A stretch of DNA of 64,000 nucleotides from Silurus meridionalis (lineage: Eukaryota > Chordata > Actinopteri > Siluriformes > Siluridae), in contig NC_060884.1 in the NCBI RefSeq assembly GCF_014805685.1, positions 17,605,356-17,669,355 of the forward strand, given 5' to 3'. The notes beneath the pieces were generated by a model that made no database searches, was not told where the DNA came from, and worked only from the letters and a program-made list of their open reading frames with translations. Of the stretch, positions 12,082 to 25,100 are shown in pieces. A program made the position numbers and the translations under genes. Numbering within the stretch: position 1 is the first letter of the stretch; every line of letters starts with the position of its first letter.

Positions 12082-15000
12082 ATGTCACCTGGAAAAGGTG
12101 CTTTGTGTTACACTCCTCCAGATGGAGGCTGGGGTTGGGTAGTGGTGGCCGGTGCATTTATCTCCATTGGTTTTTCCTTCGCCTTCCCAAAGTGTATCAC
12201 TGTGTTCTTCAGAGATATAGAATTGATCTTCAGTGCCAGCACAAGTCAAGTCTCATGGATTTCATCCATCAACGCATCCTTTATATATGCAGGAGGTAAA
12301 ACATGGATTCCCTTATCTTGCAATAATAGCACTTATTCACTAAATAACATAACTTTCTCTTGTCCAGCAATAAATTTGAACGTTGGGCTATTTATATTCC
12401 TGTTATGTGTATGAATTTCCTATTACTTAACATTAATGTAGAAACTAATGTAATGTAGTAATGTAGTAAAAATTAGTAAGTCTAAGTAGTCTATGTGGGT
12501 GGTGACCAGACAGATTAAAAGTAAAATGCTACTGAAGATGTAAAGAAAAAAAAAAAAATGTAGCTCTATCTATCAGCATTTTTCATGGTGCTGCCATAAC
12601 ATTCTTTTGTAGAGTAAACTAGTAAAAACAAGACAGAATGTGTTTGAGTGCAAACCTGACCAGACATTGTTTAAAAAACACAGAAATGCAGTCATGCATG
12701 TTCTGGAATTTGTTCTACATTATCCATGAGGGCACTGAAAAAATAATCAAGATGTATTACGTTTTTTACTCCATATTATTTATCTTATTAAGGGTGATTA
12801 AAGATGTAATTAATATATTTATTATTATAAGTTATAATTAATAACAAACATAATAGGTTAATTTGCTTTAATTTTAATTCACAAAAAAATTTCTGGAAAC
12901 CAATCAGAAACTGACAGAAAATATACTAGACTTTTATCAATGAGTACTGAACAGTACAGATATGTTTGTTTGTTTGTTTGTGTGTTTGTTTGTTTGTTTG
13001 TTTGTTTGTTTGTTTTGCTCAGTTATATGTCCTGACTTGACTCGTGTGCAATCTGGTTAAGAAGGGTAAGCAAATTTTAAAATTAGGATGGATGTTTTGC
13101 ACGGCTTGCTGGGAAATATTATCAACTTGCAGAATTATGGGTAATTTGGAATTAGGAATACAAATGACTGGTCCATGTGCTATTTATTTTTTAATCCAGT
13201 TTGTCAGAGATGCATTGCCTTTAGCTCACACAGCTCTTTTTATTCTCCCTTTTGGCTTTTCTCTTTTTGATGCATCTTTGTATTATTTATTGTATTATCT
13301 AACGTGAAAAGCAATGGATTAGGTGAAGCATGAATTAAACAATGCCTGAATATGAATTAAACTAAGCATTCAAGGGTTTGAATTAGCAATTGCACATGCA
13401 GTTTATGTCCAAATTATAAGAAGTTTAAGTTCAAGTTTATTTCCACAGTGATTTTTACAATAGACATCGTCCAAGCATCTTTTCAGAACTTAAGAGTTAA
13501 AGTGAATGATGTGTGTTTATCCCTTATGAGCAGCCTAGAGCAACTGTGGCAAAGAAAAACTCCCTTAGATGTTATGAGGAAGAAACCTTGAGCGGAACCA
13601 GACTCAAAATAAGTCAATCATAAATGGGTATAATGTCCAGTTTTTTGGTACTTTATGTATATTGTATGACCCCATCTTTTGATTGTCCCTAACTAAGATA
13701 GCCTTTCATAAAATATTTTAAAAGAGTTAAAGAGTAGTAGTGGGATGGAGACCTGCCCCTAAAAGTAGCCAAAATATCCAAAGCACCACATGTACTGTAC
13801 ATCTAGCAATCCAGTAGCCATAACCCTCATTAAGTGGCATTGCCATGCTGGATCAGAAATTGCTAATACAGTATGCCTTATATTAGATCCTGCATAGACA
13901 CTCTTTTAGAAGACCTGTATATTATGTTATATTGTGTTTATTAAATTTTGTTTTATATTTAATTGTTGATTGTTACTCAGTGATGCTGTTCAATAAACAA
14001 AGCATTACAGAGTTTTATAAACCAACAGTAATTTTTAAGACATTTTTCTACTCAAACATCCTCTTAACCAAGCATATTATCTGAAAAGGTTGCTTCTGGT
14101 TAACAACCCATACATTAATGATCCCTCTCCTGGAGTTTTCTCGAAATTAAGCCTCTAGCCAATTTCTTTGAGACTTTATGTCAGCTTGCTTAGAATTATT
14201 AAATGATCAGAGCAAATGACAAAATGGTCTCCTCTTAAAGACTTAATGGGCCAACTGGCACCCTCCTCTTGAATTTATGGACCAGAAGGGTTTTCTTAAA
14301 GGCAGGTTCTCTTCACACATTAAACTAGTTCAATTGAATTACATTTGTTATAGCACCTTTAACAATAGACAAACCAGAGGCAACAGTGTCAAGAAAAAAA
14401 ACAAAACAAGATGACATGGAAAAAACTCAAAAGTGACTCTAAAGGGAACATATTCTTTACTAGGAGAAACCATACGAGTTTTCCTTTAATTATGGTCTTT
14501 CTGTATCTTATTGTATTAGCTTGTTTAATCAGTTCATTTCCTTATCTTATTATCCACAGGTCCAATTAGCAGTATCCTGGTTAATAAGTATGGCAGTCGT
14601 CCAATAATGATATTAGGGGGTTGCCTCTCAGGAACTGGACTCATTGCTGCATCTTTCTGCAACACAGTGGAGGCTTTGTATTTCTTTGTTGGTGTGATGG
14701 GAGGTGAGTTAAATGAAACATTTACCCAAAGGAGCAATACATTCAAAATTAAAATTTTGTGTTAGTGGTTATCAAAATAAAGAGGGCAATATTTTCATCT
14801 TGTCTGGTTATGATGTCTTAACAGGTCTGGGACTGGCATTCAATCTCAATCCAGCCCTAATCATGATTAGCAAATATTTTTACAAAAGAAGGCCGTTTGC
14901 TAATGGTATTGCCATGGCTGGTACCCCAGTAATTATGTCCACTTTAGCTCCTCTTAGCAGCTGGTTTTATAACCAGTTTGGTCTGAGGGGTAGCTTTCTA

Positions 15001-16005
15001 ATCTTGGGTGGGATTCTACTGAACTGTTGCGTAGCTGGATCTCTCATGAGGCCTATTGGGCCAAAACCCAAACCTGCTGCAAAGGAGGTTAGTGATGATG
15101 GAGAGAAGAAGACATTAATGGAGACTTTCAATAGTTTAATTGATCTGTCTCTTTTTAAACATCGTGGATTTATCCTGTATGTCATCGGCAATACTTTGCT
15201 CTTCTGTGGTATTTTCACCCCACTGGTATTCCTCAGTAACTATGCCAAGACGAAGAATATTTCGAACGAAAAGGCTGCATCATTGCTTTCAGTGCTGGCC
15301 TTTGTTGACATGGTGGTGCGGCCATCCATGGGAACAGTAGCCAACACGAAATGGGTGCGACCCAGGATACAGTATTTCTTTGCAGCTTCAGTTCTGTTTA
15401 ATGGTGTGTGCCACTTGCTTGCCCCCCTTGCACTGGATTATTCAGGGTTTGTTATCTATTCAGCTTTCTTTGGGTTTGGGTTTGGGTGGCTGAGTTCTGT
15501 GCTGTTTGAAACCTTAATGGATTTGGTGGGACCCCAGCGTTTCTCCAGTGCTGTCGGTCTGGTCACCATCTTGGAGAGTGTGCCAGTGTTACTTGCCCCA
15601 CCCTTGCTAGGTAAGTTTAAAATTTAAATTTGTTGTATGCTACTTATGCACCAGTTCAGTTAAAATAGTTAACGTCAAAGGCAATAAAAATATTGCTTTT
15701 TTCATTATTGGTTTAAGATGTTTTACACTGTTGAAAGCACAGTAATATAAATATGTAATGTATTTGAATTAACAGGAAAATTTAATGACATCTACCATGA
15801 CTACAAATACACTTACATAACTTGTGGAATACTCCTGTTGGTCGCAAGCATGGTCCTCTTTGTTGGCATGGGCATAAATTATAGGCTGTTGGAAAAAGAA
15901 GCAAATGAGGAAGCTAGAAATTCACACATCAAAAGGGAAGAAGAAGAATCCACTCCAGATGCTGCAAACAAGTATACTGGGAATGAGACAACTGTAGCAC
16001 CATGA
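12082..16005 (+). CDS. slc16a1: Monocarboxylate transporter 1-like, tandem copy 1
   Basis: SLC16 (MCT) carriers move lactate, pyruvate and ketone bodies with a proton across the plasma membrane and are usually escorted by basigin. Coding exons: 12082-12295, 14560-14703, 14825-15610, 15776-16005; phases 1/1/1 close to 457 aa. An acceptor at 12014-12015 opens this exon, so a non-coding first exon lies upstream, not found. Visible family marks: DGGWGW opening TM1, the conserved Lys of [26 protein letters not shown] after TM4, and [11 protein letters not shown] in TM8 with the Asp and Arg needed for proton-coupled transport. The loop between TM6 and TM7 is about 27 residues shorter than in human MCT1. 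TM2 is odd: [12 protein letters not shown] where copy 2 and human MCT1 have an IMLAVMYG core. MCT2 also shares many motifs, but RPIGPKP and GGCLSG favour MCT1. Orthology to a particular fish paralogue is not decidable by eye. Confidence 0.9.
12964..13013. repeat. (TTTG)n microsatellite in intron
   Basis: A run of TTTG units with one GTGT interruption, inside the first coding intron of MCT copy 1. Confidence 0.95.
13421..13620 (-). mobile_element. LINE 3'-end fragment
   Basis: The sequence (CAAGTTTATTTCCACAGTG, later AAAAACTCCCTTAGATGTTA and AACCTTGAGCGGAACCAGAC) matches, with divergence, the 3' untranslated tail of the LINE present in full context at 35,930-37,515, in the same orientation. 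No coding part is kept. Confidence 0.65.
14325..14460 (-). mobile_element. Probable LINE 3'-tail remnant
   Basis: TTATAGCACCTTTAACAATA and the later GATGACATGGAAAAAACTC resemble the same tail family as at 13,421 and 35,930, but are more decayed. Borders are approximate. Confidence 0.4.
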
Positions 16006-17989
16006 GCACATATGATGCTAAAACTGCAAAAGATTGTGTATAAAGTGAGTGATCATGTCCATGAATTACCTTGCGAAGCTGAATTCAAATGAATTCACTA
16101 AAAGAAAAAAAATGTATGCATTTATGCTGTGTAAATAAATAAATAATGTTAAATAACTGTATTAATCAACATTAGTATTAATCAACTTTGTTCACAAATT
16201 AAAGTGTGTAAATGTAAGGAAGTCTTAAAGTAAAATGATTGACCTGTTTGTAAAATGAACAATAAATTAGATTTTTAAAATAAAAGATTTAATTTAAAAA
16301 TCAACCAGAAAAAGTGAACTTGTATTGACTCAATGCCCTGTAACAGCTCTTCTCTGTAATAACTGCTAATTTTAGTAGAATTAAACATAAGAGTTCTAAG
16401 GGGGGCCAAAAAACAAAAAAATGTATATGTGAAAAATAACTTTCAAACCATTAATTGAAATATTCTTCTAAATTTGCATATATTTTCATCTAATTGTCTT
16501 AGTTAATTAAGACAATTAAGGGTATTTGCACGTGCATTTTGAATTGCTATGGGGGAATTGGCTAAAATTATTTAAATGTGAAAGATTTACCTGTTAATAA
16601 CCTATTGAAAATTTCTGGCTATTTGACTAAGTCACATTGTTAAGGTTTGTATATAGAATAAATATAATAAATAGCAAAATATTAGTTTGAAAAATGTCCT
16701 GAATATTCTTTGTTTCTGTTTTTTTGCATTTCACTTGCAGTAATTATACAGTATGCATGTAAAATTATCTTAACAACCAACCTCATAAGTCGGTCTTATA
16801 GACAAACAGTTAGTTCTCCCAGGCACTTTACATCTGAGGAGCTCAGGGTCACTGTTTCTATACCAGCAGCTCAGAGACATTTCTATTCTGACAGCAAACT
16901 GATGGCAGAATCGAAACAGGCTGTGACAGCCACCCACAAAATGCCAGGTCAGCTCAAGACCTTTGGGGAATTTGGACTCGCCACACCAAATTACACTTTA
17001 TTTCCTCACTACCTTCTTCAGGTAAGATGGTGGTAGAATAAAGGATCTGTAATTTGTCTGAGGCATCTCTGAAAGATGAATACAATTAACATATTATAAG
17101 GGTTATTTTAGGAAATTGATTAATGGAAAGTGCCTTGATGTTCATGTTAAAAAAAATCACATTTTGCTCTATTTTGCAATCCCACCTGTAGACTTTCATA
17201 AATCTTTGTTGGAAATTATGCATTTAATAATACAATTACATTCAACCCCTGATAATTCACAGTTCGGAACTTTTAGAACTAACAGCAAATTGCAGACTAT
17301 CATAAGCTTTAACTTAAATTTCCAGGAATGTTAGGAATAACATTTTGAACTATTGTAACTGAGTGTTAAAAAAGATACTGTAACACACCTATAAAATAAA
17401 CACTTCTTGAGCTATCACACTCAAATACACCCAAAAAGTATTTTACATGTGCCCCCCATCTAATGTAAACGTCCACATTTACACCCAAAAAACATATGCT
17501 CTATTTGACATATCACCAAACATGTATACGTAATGCACAATGAATAACGATACTAGATAACAGTTTCCATTCTACCATTCACACACTTCACTTAACATCA
17601 TTCCGTCCCCATGAACACAACATTAAATGATATTTAATACAGACCAAGTCATCTAAATAAATAGGAGGTTTCAGCACTCTACTCTATGATTGTGAATCAA
17701 ATGCATGACAGGGACCCTGGCTTCCAGTCCATGTGTCAGGGAGACTCCTACGTTTCCTCTCACGGAGCGCGTTGCCGTCCTACTAACTACCTACAGTAGT
17801 TACCGTTATCTCCCTCTCTCCCGCTGCCGTTTCTCCGGGGTCTTGGCCCCCACTCCTTCTAACCCAACTTCCCTCCAACTGCTACTGTGTACCGTGTGTC
17901 TGTTACTACAACTGAAGCGAAATGCACTTCGGCTTTCGCCTCTGTTTCTCACAGCATAACACCATGAGAAAGGAAATATGGTATAAATT
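16006..17989 (+). other. 3' UTR of MCT copy 1, then gene-free DNA
   Basis: AATAAA signals at 16134-16139 and 16261-16266 could end the copy 1 transcript. Beyond that I see no gene. A GC-richer stretch at about 17,700-17,960 stands out from the AT-rich surroundings and probably belongs to the Gypsy element that follows on the minus strand, as its downstream part. Confidence 0.5.
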
Positions 17990-19890
17990 TAGTGCTTGAG
18001 TGGGGTGAGGTGTTGTAGGCAAACATTACATGTTTCACAAAGTTGTCCCATTCCCCACCATATGTCAGCAGCATTTTTGCTATTTGATTGGTCAAAGTCC
18101 TGTTAAAAAGTTAAACCATCCCATCTGACTCCGGATGATAGGGAGTAGTCCGTGTCTTTTGAATCCCAAGCATTTGACAAAGTCTTTGAACAATATCCGT
18201 TTCAAACTGATGGCCTTGGTCAGAATGTAAAGTCTCTGGAATACCATGAGTCAACACATAGTCCTCGAATAGACAGCGATCTACAGTCTATAAAGATTGA
18301 TTAGGAAGCATACAAACTAACAAACTTAGTGAAATAGTCCTCCACAACAAGCACATAGCGATCGCCTTTTGAAGTCAAAGGAAGCTCCAAAATGTCCGTA
18401 GCTACTCTCTCAAATGGGCCTGTGGTATTCAAACCGCCCATCAGAGCACGGTGTGTTGGAACAGGACCACGACGAGTCTGAAAAGCCCTGTAATGCTCAC
18501 ACCACTCTCTAATATCCATAAACATGGAAGGCCAGTAACAAGTCAGACTCACTTTTTCCCATACACGTTCAGCAGATAAATGGACTGCGGCCAGACCACC
18601 ATGTAACAACAAAAGTATTATAGGTAGACGGGTAGAAGGAGTAACAAATTGAATGACTGGGTCACTTGTATGAAAGAGACAACAGACCGACACAATAATC
18701 CATCAATTATTGAAAGGCCATTGAACTTGGTCAAGAGTTTCCTCAGGCATTTAGAAAGCCCTTTCAAGTGTCTTCTAGGCAGTCCCAATGTTGGAGTCAG
18801 AATGCTGCAATTCCCTAAGGTTAGACGCATCATATGACAAATCATGAACACAGAACCTACTTTGTAAAACAATGTTTGAGTCTGGTACCGACATCCGATC
18901 TGCAGACACAGAAGTTTTAGGAGGGTTGGTCAGTGTCCCACCATGTTAACTTCCTGCATTCTTTCAATGCCTCGACTCATACTATCCCAGTCAGCTGTCT
19001 TGCGCCAGCACTGCACTGACAGCATATTTTGACGCATCAGTGTAGACTCTGAAAGGCTAAAATCAGGCAGTTTTACCACTGGGGCAGAGGTTAACACATC
19101 TTTCAGATAATTAAGGTTAAGCGGCACGACATGTTTTGAAAAATATTTAACAAATCGTCTTTAGTAGGAGCAAAGTCCAACAAAAGCTCTGACTTCATAA
19201 GGAGACTTGGGTGTTGGCCAGTTTCTCACCTTTTCTATATTACGTGGGTCTGGCTAAAGTCCCTTCTGGGACACAACATTGCCCAGGAAGACCACGTGAT
19301 CTCTAGCCAAGTGCCATTTTTTTGGATTTAATTTCAAACCTGCTTACCCAACTCCTGTAAACACTTCCTTTAAACTAGACAAATGTTCCTCAAATGTTTT
19401 GCTGTAAATCAAAACATCTTCAAATACACACATCAGAAAAAGCTCCATCAAGGGTTGAAATGTGACTGGAGAGTTAGAGAGACCCATCGGCATAATTCGC
19501 CTGTGGAAGAGTCCATGGCCAGTTGTAAAGGCAATTTTCTCTCTGTCCTGTTCAGCAACTTTAACTTGCCAAAAACATTGGAAAAGTCTAATGTGCTAAA
19601 CCCGCCAATGCGTTCAGCGTATCATCCACACAACCCAGCACTTCCCACTGGGAATTGCAGATACAGTGTTGCGACCATCTCTCCCCTTGTAAGAAACCCC
19701 GCACAACGCTCTTGTCCAAAGCCCTGTGAGATGACAGATCTCAGGACCGTCATCTTCAATAAGAGGGCTTCGACCAAGAGGTCCTGACCGGACCCACTGG
19801 CCTCCCACTGGCCTCCAATCTTGATTACACCCGTTATTCAGAGCATGGACAATGCAGTCGCATTCCCAAAGCTTTCAGACGCAACGTCTT
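17990..19890 (-). mobile_element. Gypsy LTR-retrotransposon pol, RT-to-integrase half (dead)
   Basis: Read on the minus strand from about 19,500 downwards: reverse-transcriptase palm fragments (a FEDVLIYSKTFEEHL block near 19,400, FLGNVV near 19,285), then an RNase H-side piece at 19,130-18,930, then integrase. Integrase shows the zinc-binding region with LHGGLAAVHLSAERVWEK near 18,590-18,540, the core start RYVLVVEDYFTKFV near 18,340, and the later LHSDQG and TTPYHPESDGMV blocks near 18,230 and 18,120, carrying catalytic Asp and Glu positions. Many stops and frame changes show that it is inactive. No LTR pair was found. The missing protease and RT start lie at 20,440-21,500 on the opposite strand. 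Confidence 0.8.
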
Positions 19891-19945
19891 GTTCCCTCAG
19901 GGAGCTAGGGTTACATATGTAACCTAGATACGTTATTTATTGTCT
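19860..19945. repeat. DIRS-like terminal motif
   Basis: CATTCCCAAAGCTTTCAGAC is followed by GTTCCCTCAGGGAGCTAGGG and TTACATATGTAACCTAGATA. Related wording occurs at 10,200-10,245 and at 22,069-22,107 (TTCCCAAAGCGTTCCGACGC). These short GTTCCC/AGGGAAC phrases are familiar from fish DIRS-type elements. Confidence 0.5.
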
Positions 19946-20439
19946 AAATTCAAGTGTAACTAGTGAATGAATATCAGCTGGTTAGCCAACAGGGTGCTTG
20001 TGGAGTCAACAGGGTGCTTGTGGAAATTGGGCTACTGTTGGCCGAAAGGAGGAGAGGGAGAGGAGGAAGACGTCTACAGAGACAGCACTAAAAAAAGTGT
20101 AGGATTGTTAATTCTGGGTCAACTGTTGCTGTTCAACCACTTGCCAATAATGGTGGGCTGTATAGAGCAGTTGAGAGGTTACCTGAGGACATGAGGCAGA
20201 CGAGGATGGAGTTGAAATATGGGGGGGGAAGAAAATCAAGAGTTGCAAAGACTGGCCATTGGCGGTATGGAAGAGTGAAGTAAAGTATACTCAAAGTCAA
20301 GTTGAACATGCAGGTGCAACTGTGGCGGCCATGGGTGCCAGTCACGAGGGTCTTATGATTTGCAAAAAGGCTGTTCATCTGATAAAGCTTATGTTGGGGC
20401 CCAAACACCAGCTGATCTGCCCACGGGACTACAGACTAA

Positions 20440-21500
20440 CTCTATGAATAGCAACCTTTTCAGATCTAAAGACATTTGCGTTAATACCACTGATGCAGTG
20501 CCACTGATTTCATATGTGAGAGGGGTGATTGAAGGCATGGCAGTTTCAATGTTAGTGGACTCTGGTGTGTCGAGTGTGTCGCCTTATGAGTGCAGACTTT
20601 CGCATGTCTCTTCCAGCACTTCACAACCATCTGTTGAAAAAGGACTATGTAGCAGCCTACTCTGTTGGGCTGGGACTTTCTCTTCAAGAATAATGCCGTA
20701 CTGGACACCAGCTGTGTAATTTTACAGCTTTGGGACATTTCTGTACCACTCCTCACCAGCAATTACTTTATTCCGCTGTGTTGTAATGTTTCTATAGCCA
20801 ACACTATGACCCTGCCAGCCTTAAGTGAGTTAATCGTACCAATTCGGGTGTGTGCGCCGGACACCGCTAAAGTGCTTTGCAACTATGTAGGATATTTGGA
20901 GCCAAACATTCCTGATTCTTCTAATCTGTTGGTCGCTCACACAGTCACCAGGGTTCAAAACGGACTGACCAAAGCAAAGATTTAAAATCCTACAGGACAG
21001 GACATTTCATTGCAACAAGGACTGCACCTGCGTGAGTTTTACAGGGTAAATAAATCTGAGTTAAAGCCTCTTCATCAATGCTCATTGAAATCAGTTGCAG
21101 CAGGCACATCGGAGGTGGCACCTTCAGTGTCCTTGGATAACTTGCCAGTCACTCCCTCGAAAGAGCTGCACTTTCTGCATTGTTGTTAGAGCACAATACA
21201 ATCTTCAGCGCATACAAAAGAAGTGTTGGAAAGTGTACTCTTGTGAAACATCGCATTAGAACAGGAGACCACGCTCCCATTAAACAAAAGCATACAGTGC
21301 CTCACCTGAGAAAAGAGCTGAAATTGATTGACAAGTCACTGCCCTGCTGGCAGATGGTGTTTTCAAGAAGAGCTGTAGTCTCTAGGCCTCACCTGTGGTG
21401 CTTGTGAAAAAGAAATGTGGTGCATGGAGGTTTTGTGTGGATTACAGACGCTTGATCAGTGTCACAGTTAAAGACTCTCATCCTATGAGAGCAGCATAGG
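20440..21500 (+). mobile_element. Gypsy retrotransposon pol, protease and RT start (dead)
   Basis: On the plus strand an aspartic protease region is seen near 20,487-20,590 (VSMLVDSGVSSVS, with the D-S-G catalytic triplet). The lead into reverse transcriptase is near 21,180-21,320 (HNTIFSAYKRSVGKC, then VKHRIRTGDHAPIKQ). The RT opening is at about 21,405-21,490 (a FCVDYRRL block). Frames are interrupted. The reading breaks off at 21,490, where minus-strand DIRS-like sequence begins. The rest of pol is on the other strand at 17,990-19,890. The stretch 19,946-20,439 may be degraded gag, but I cannot show it. Confidence 0.7.
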
Positions 21501-22107
21501 AGGTACTGCTGGAACGCTGCCGATTGTTTTTTTTCGCTTCCTGAAACCTTTCGACCCCTCTGTCTCTATCAAAAATCTCGGACAGGGTGAACCACAGAAG
21601 TCTCTTTGTGGCCAGCAGGGTGGCCATGAACCGGCCAATAGCCTAAGTGGTCTTTTTTTGTGGCTCATAGGACCAGCTCTTAGATCTGGCTGCTAATGAT
21701 GTTTCCCACATACAGCTCTCACAGCAGGTCGGCTTGGTATGCCTGTAACACCGCAATGGTGTGCAGACATCCAGCAGCCTGACCTGCTGAGGCGTAAGCC
21801 TTCCCCACCAGCACTGACATAGTACTCATAGGCTTGGTAGGTAGTGTCGGGGTCATAAGGGAGGATGCCGCACCTGGGGAGTGATAGCCTGCTAGTGTCT
21901 CTTCAACCCGTAGCATAACCCCATAGCAATGATCCCTAAACCCTATGGCATTAGAGTACACCGTGGTCTTAGGGCTAAAGGGGCAGGCTAAGAAGAGCCA
22001 TGCCAGGATCTGGACATCTCAGTGTGTAGGTGATTGAAAAATGAACGTGGACAACTCAGTCTCGTTCCCAAAGCGTTCCGACGCAGTTCGATTTCCTGAA
22101 AGGGAAA
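21500..22107 (-). mobile_element. DIRS-type retrotransposon remnant (gag-like part)
   Basis: The minus-strand frame at 21961-21719 ends with VLVGKAYASAGQAAGCLHT and AVLQAYQADLL, wording I associate with the first open frame of fish DIRS1-like elements. A second short frame at 21668-21483 follows it. The plus-strand right edge carries the terminal motif TTCCCAAAGCGTTCCGACGC. The copy is truncated. Confidence 0.5.
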
Positions 22108-25100
22108 TGCTTTACCCCTTCAGAAAGAAATACCCCAGTCCTGAAACTTTATTACTCTTCTAGTAAAATTTAAGTCGCATGCAGTAAATTGACTGCTATC
22201 TACAATGTATATACAGTAGAATATTAGTTTGCTGTCAGACTGTACGATTAAAGCAGAGCAGCTTTGAGGTTTTGCTATTTTACATTTTAGTCACATCAAA
22301 ATGCAAAATGTTTTATTTTGTTAATGCTTATATAAAATGTAGAAATCTGCATGTGTTTACACTTTCAGCTACAAAGTGGTCAAGAACAAAAACAAGCTTG
22401 CAAGGGAATTTTGTAAAAAAAAAAAAAAATGTATTACATCAAATTGTAAGTTAGGTTGTGTTAAGCATAACCTATCGCTATATGTGCCAATGTATTGCTT
22501 AAACAAATGTTACATAGTCTTTAAGTTCGCAGTGGCTGGCCATCTGGATTTTTTCTAAACCATAGAAGAAATATAAAAAGCAACACTTTCAAATATCTGC
22601 AGAAAGAATTGTTACAACTGCAACAGATTTGAACAGATAAGTTATATGTAAAGATAAGTGCTGTTTTTCAATTTCTCTCTCTTTCTAGTTCTAATTTAAA
22701 TCCCTAAAATATTTTTGATCTTTATTACAATTTATTCAATTCTAGCCATTAGAGAAAATTCCTTTCACTAGCTAGATATCTCTCTCGTCATGTGTGGAAC
22801 ATGCATGCTAAACATGCTAAACATACTTTGACAAAGTATTAAATGCCCACCTTTGGCTAGTGTAGCTTTGGTTTACAATGAAGATGAAAGTGACATCCTT
22901 TGCATCCAAATAACTGGCTTTATTTTTCTTCCTAAGAGTGACATTGGTGACTTTGGATTGATGTCCTAACACCAGGTCAAAGGCCTTAAAGTCAGAAACA
23001 ATAAAGCATTGTGAAATACACAACAGTAAACAGTACCAAACTGCAAATAACAGTGCAACTGCATCCCCTGTTTTTGATTACATGTGAATTATACTGAAAC
23101 ACTACTTAATTTTGCATCATACATGAATTTAATTGTAGCAGACTGATGTTAGTTGTGTAGCATGTAACTTAAGGTAACTTCAAAGGTTTCTTAAAAGTTT
23201 AGTGTAAGGTTGTGGCATAGTTACTAGCAGGAAGTAATCATAAGGATGTTAAAACTATTAGCTAAATTTTCACACTTTGAAGGATTGAGGGAACAATCAG
23301 CAAAGTAGAAACGTGCAGAATGTCACAGACACAGGAACAGGAACACATTATAAACAGTGAGCTTAGAGCTTAGAGCTACCTTGGTTGCATGCTAAAGTTA
23401 AGAAGATCTCAGCAAAACAAGTGTGTCACATTTCCTGTTACATTAAAGCTTTATGTTGTTAACAATGAAATGCTAAATGAGGAATCCCAGACTCCTCTGT
23501 TCTTCTGATACAGAAGTAAGTGTTTATTTTCACAGGTGCTCCACACGGACAAATGTTAGAGCTCTTAGCATGGTGCTGCCTCTACAATGAGGAGACCAAA
23601 CAAAATAATCGACTAATGGGAAAGTGTCTCCTCCTCTCTCAGTCTGCACGGATCACCCAGCTTCCTTAGATGAAGGAAAAGAGGGACTGTTTAGGTGTGG
23701 TTCATTCAGTAATATACTACATTAATCATAGAAAAGTAAACATTTATTTCTCTTCCTAGAACACAATGAAATCAAAGAAGCATGCCTGCTTTGAACAGCA
23801 GGAGAGAACGTGAGGAAAGTTGTGTTTTCCATAAGAACACAATTGTGGGCTGTTTGTCTTTAAATAAATGGTTACTTAAAGAGTAGTGCTGTGTGCCAGA
23901 TTGCCTGGAACACTGTGCATTATGTTAGAAGTGCAAATCAATCACTAGAAAAGATACTAGTATAAGATCTTTTCAGCTTTTCTTTTTCTTCTGTGTTCTT
24001 CATCCTGCCTTCAGCATTCTGTCTTTCTTGATCTTCTTCGCATATAGCTGGCACACAGCAGGACTTTGTAAGGTCTGCCTTATAATATTGCCACATCGTG
24101 TTTGTTTTGTCCGGGCTGACCCAGATAAGCAAAATGTGCCTGCTCAGCACCTTTGTCCTTTAGTGGCTCCCTCAGAAAAGCAGAAGACGAATGTTGTACA
24201 TCTTTATTAGACAGGGACTGTCACTACATTGACTATATATGTTATTTGCCACTAGAGATGTTTTTCTATTAGTGATGCCAGCATCCAGTCTGCTTTCAAG
24301 ATAGGTGAGAATCCCTGTCTCTGTTAGGTGTAAATTGCTTTGCTTATATTTGTGCTGTGACTTAAATTAAATGGGTGCTTTAGTTTGGATGTACTGACTA
24401 AAATCAATTTCATTTATGAGTTTTGCCACTATTCGCTGCCTCCTGTTTTGAATTCTTTAGCATCTGGCTTAGTTTTGTGGATGCCTGACCATAACACTCA
24501 TATTGTTGCCACAAGATGAAATCACATCATTTTCTAATGTTCATAAATGCTGTAACATTACAATTTGTCTCTTACATGAAACATCTGGAATAAACCTGTT
24601 CCAGAATTGTTAAGCATCTGTGCACAAAGTGACAATTGTTTTTTTAGGGTTGGTGTGGAAAATAATGCCTAGTCTGCACAGAGCCTTAATCACACTTAAC
24701 ACTGATGGGATGAACAGGAAAGTCAACTGCGCCCAGTCCTCCTTGCCCAATGTCAGTTCTTGACCTTATTAATGCTCTTGTGGCTAAACAAGCAAATTTA
24801 ATGGAATATAATTGAAAGCCTTCAAAGTAGAGTGGAGCTTAACAACAACAAAAATCAACAAGAACTTAACAACAACAAAAATCACTATAAATAACATGAA
24901 ATAATATTATTTTTAACACATGATCTCTAGAGGCATCCAGGGTTTATTTTATGATCAAATTGGATTTTCAAACATTTTTTGGCTTTCATCAACAAATAAA
25001 AGGCAATAAAAGAATGACTGGAATCTCTTTGCAATCAAATACATTTAATCGAATGTCTTTTATCCTCACTATATTATATGCTGGATTTCTTATTTATACA

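Noticed and set aside
12296..12414. Reading through from MCT copy 1 exon into following open frame
   Set aside because: The frame continues into intron sequence; a phase-1 donor at 12295/12296 and the phase-1 acceptor at 14560 match copy 2 and the family.
16710..17036. 108-codon plus-strand frame after MCT copy 1
   Set aside because: No domain, no splice or promoter context; most likely chance in gene-free DNA.
22817..23023. Minus-strand frame between the MCT genes
   Set aside because: No recognisable family and no exon borders; not enough to call a gene.
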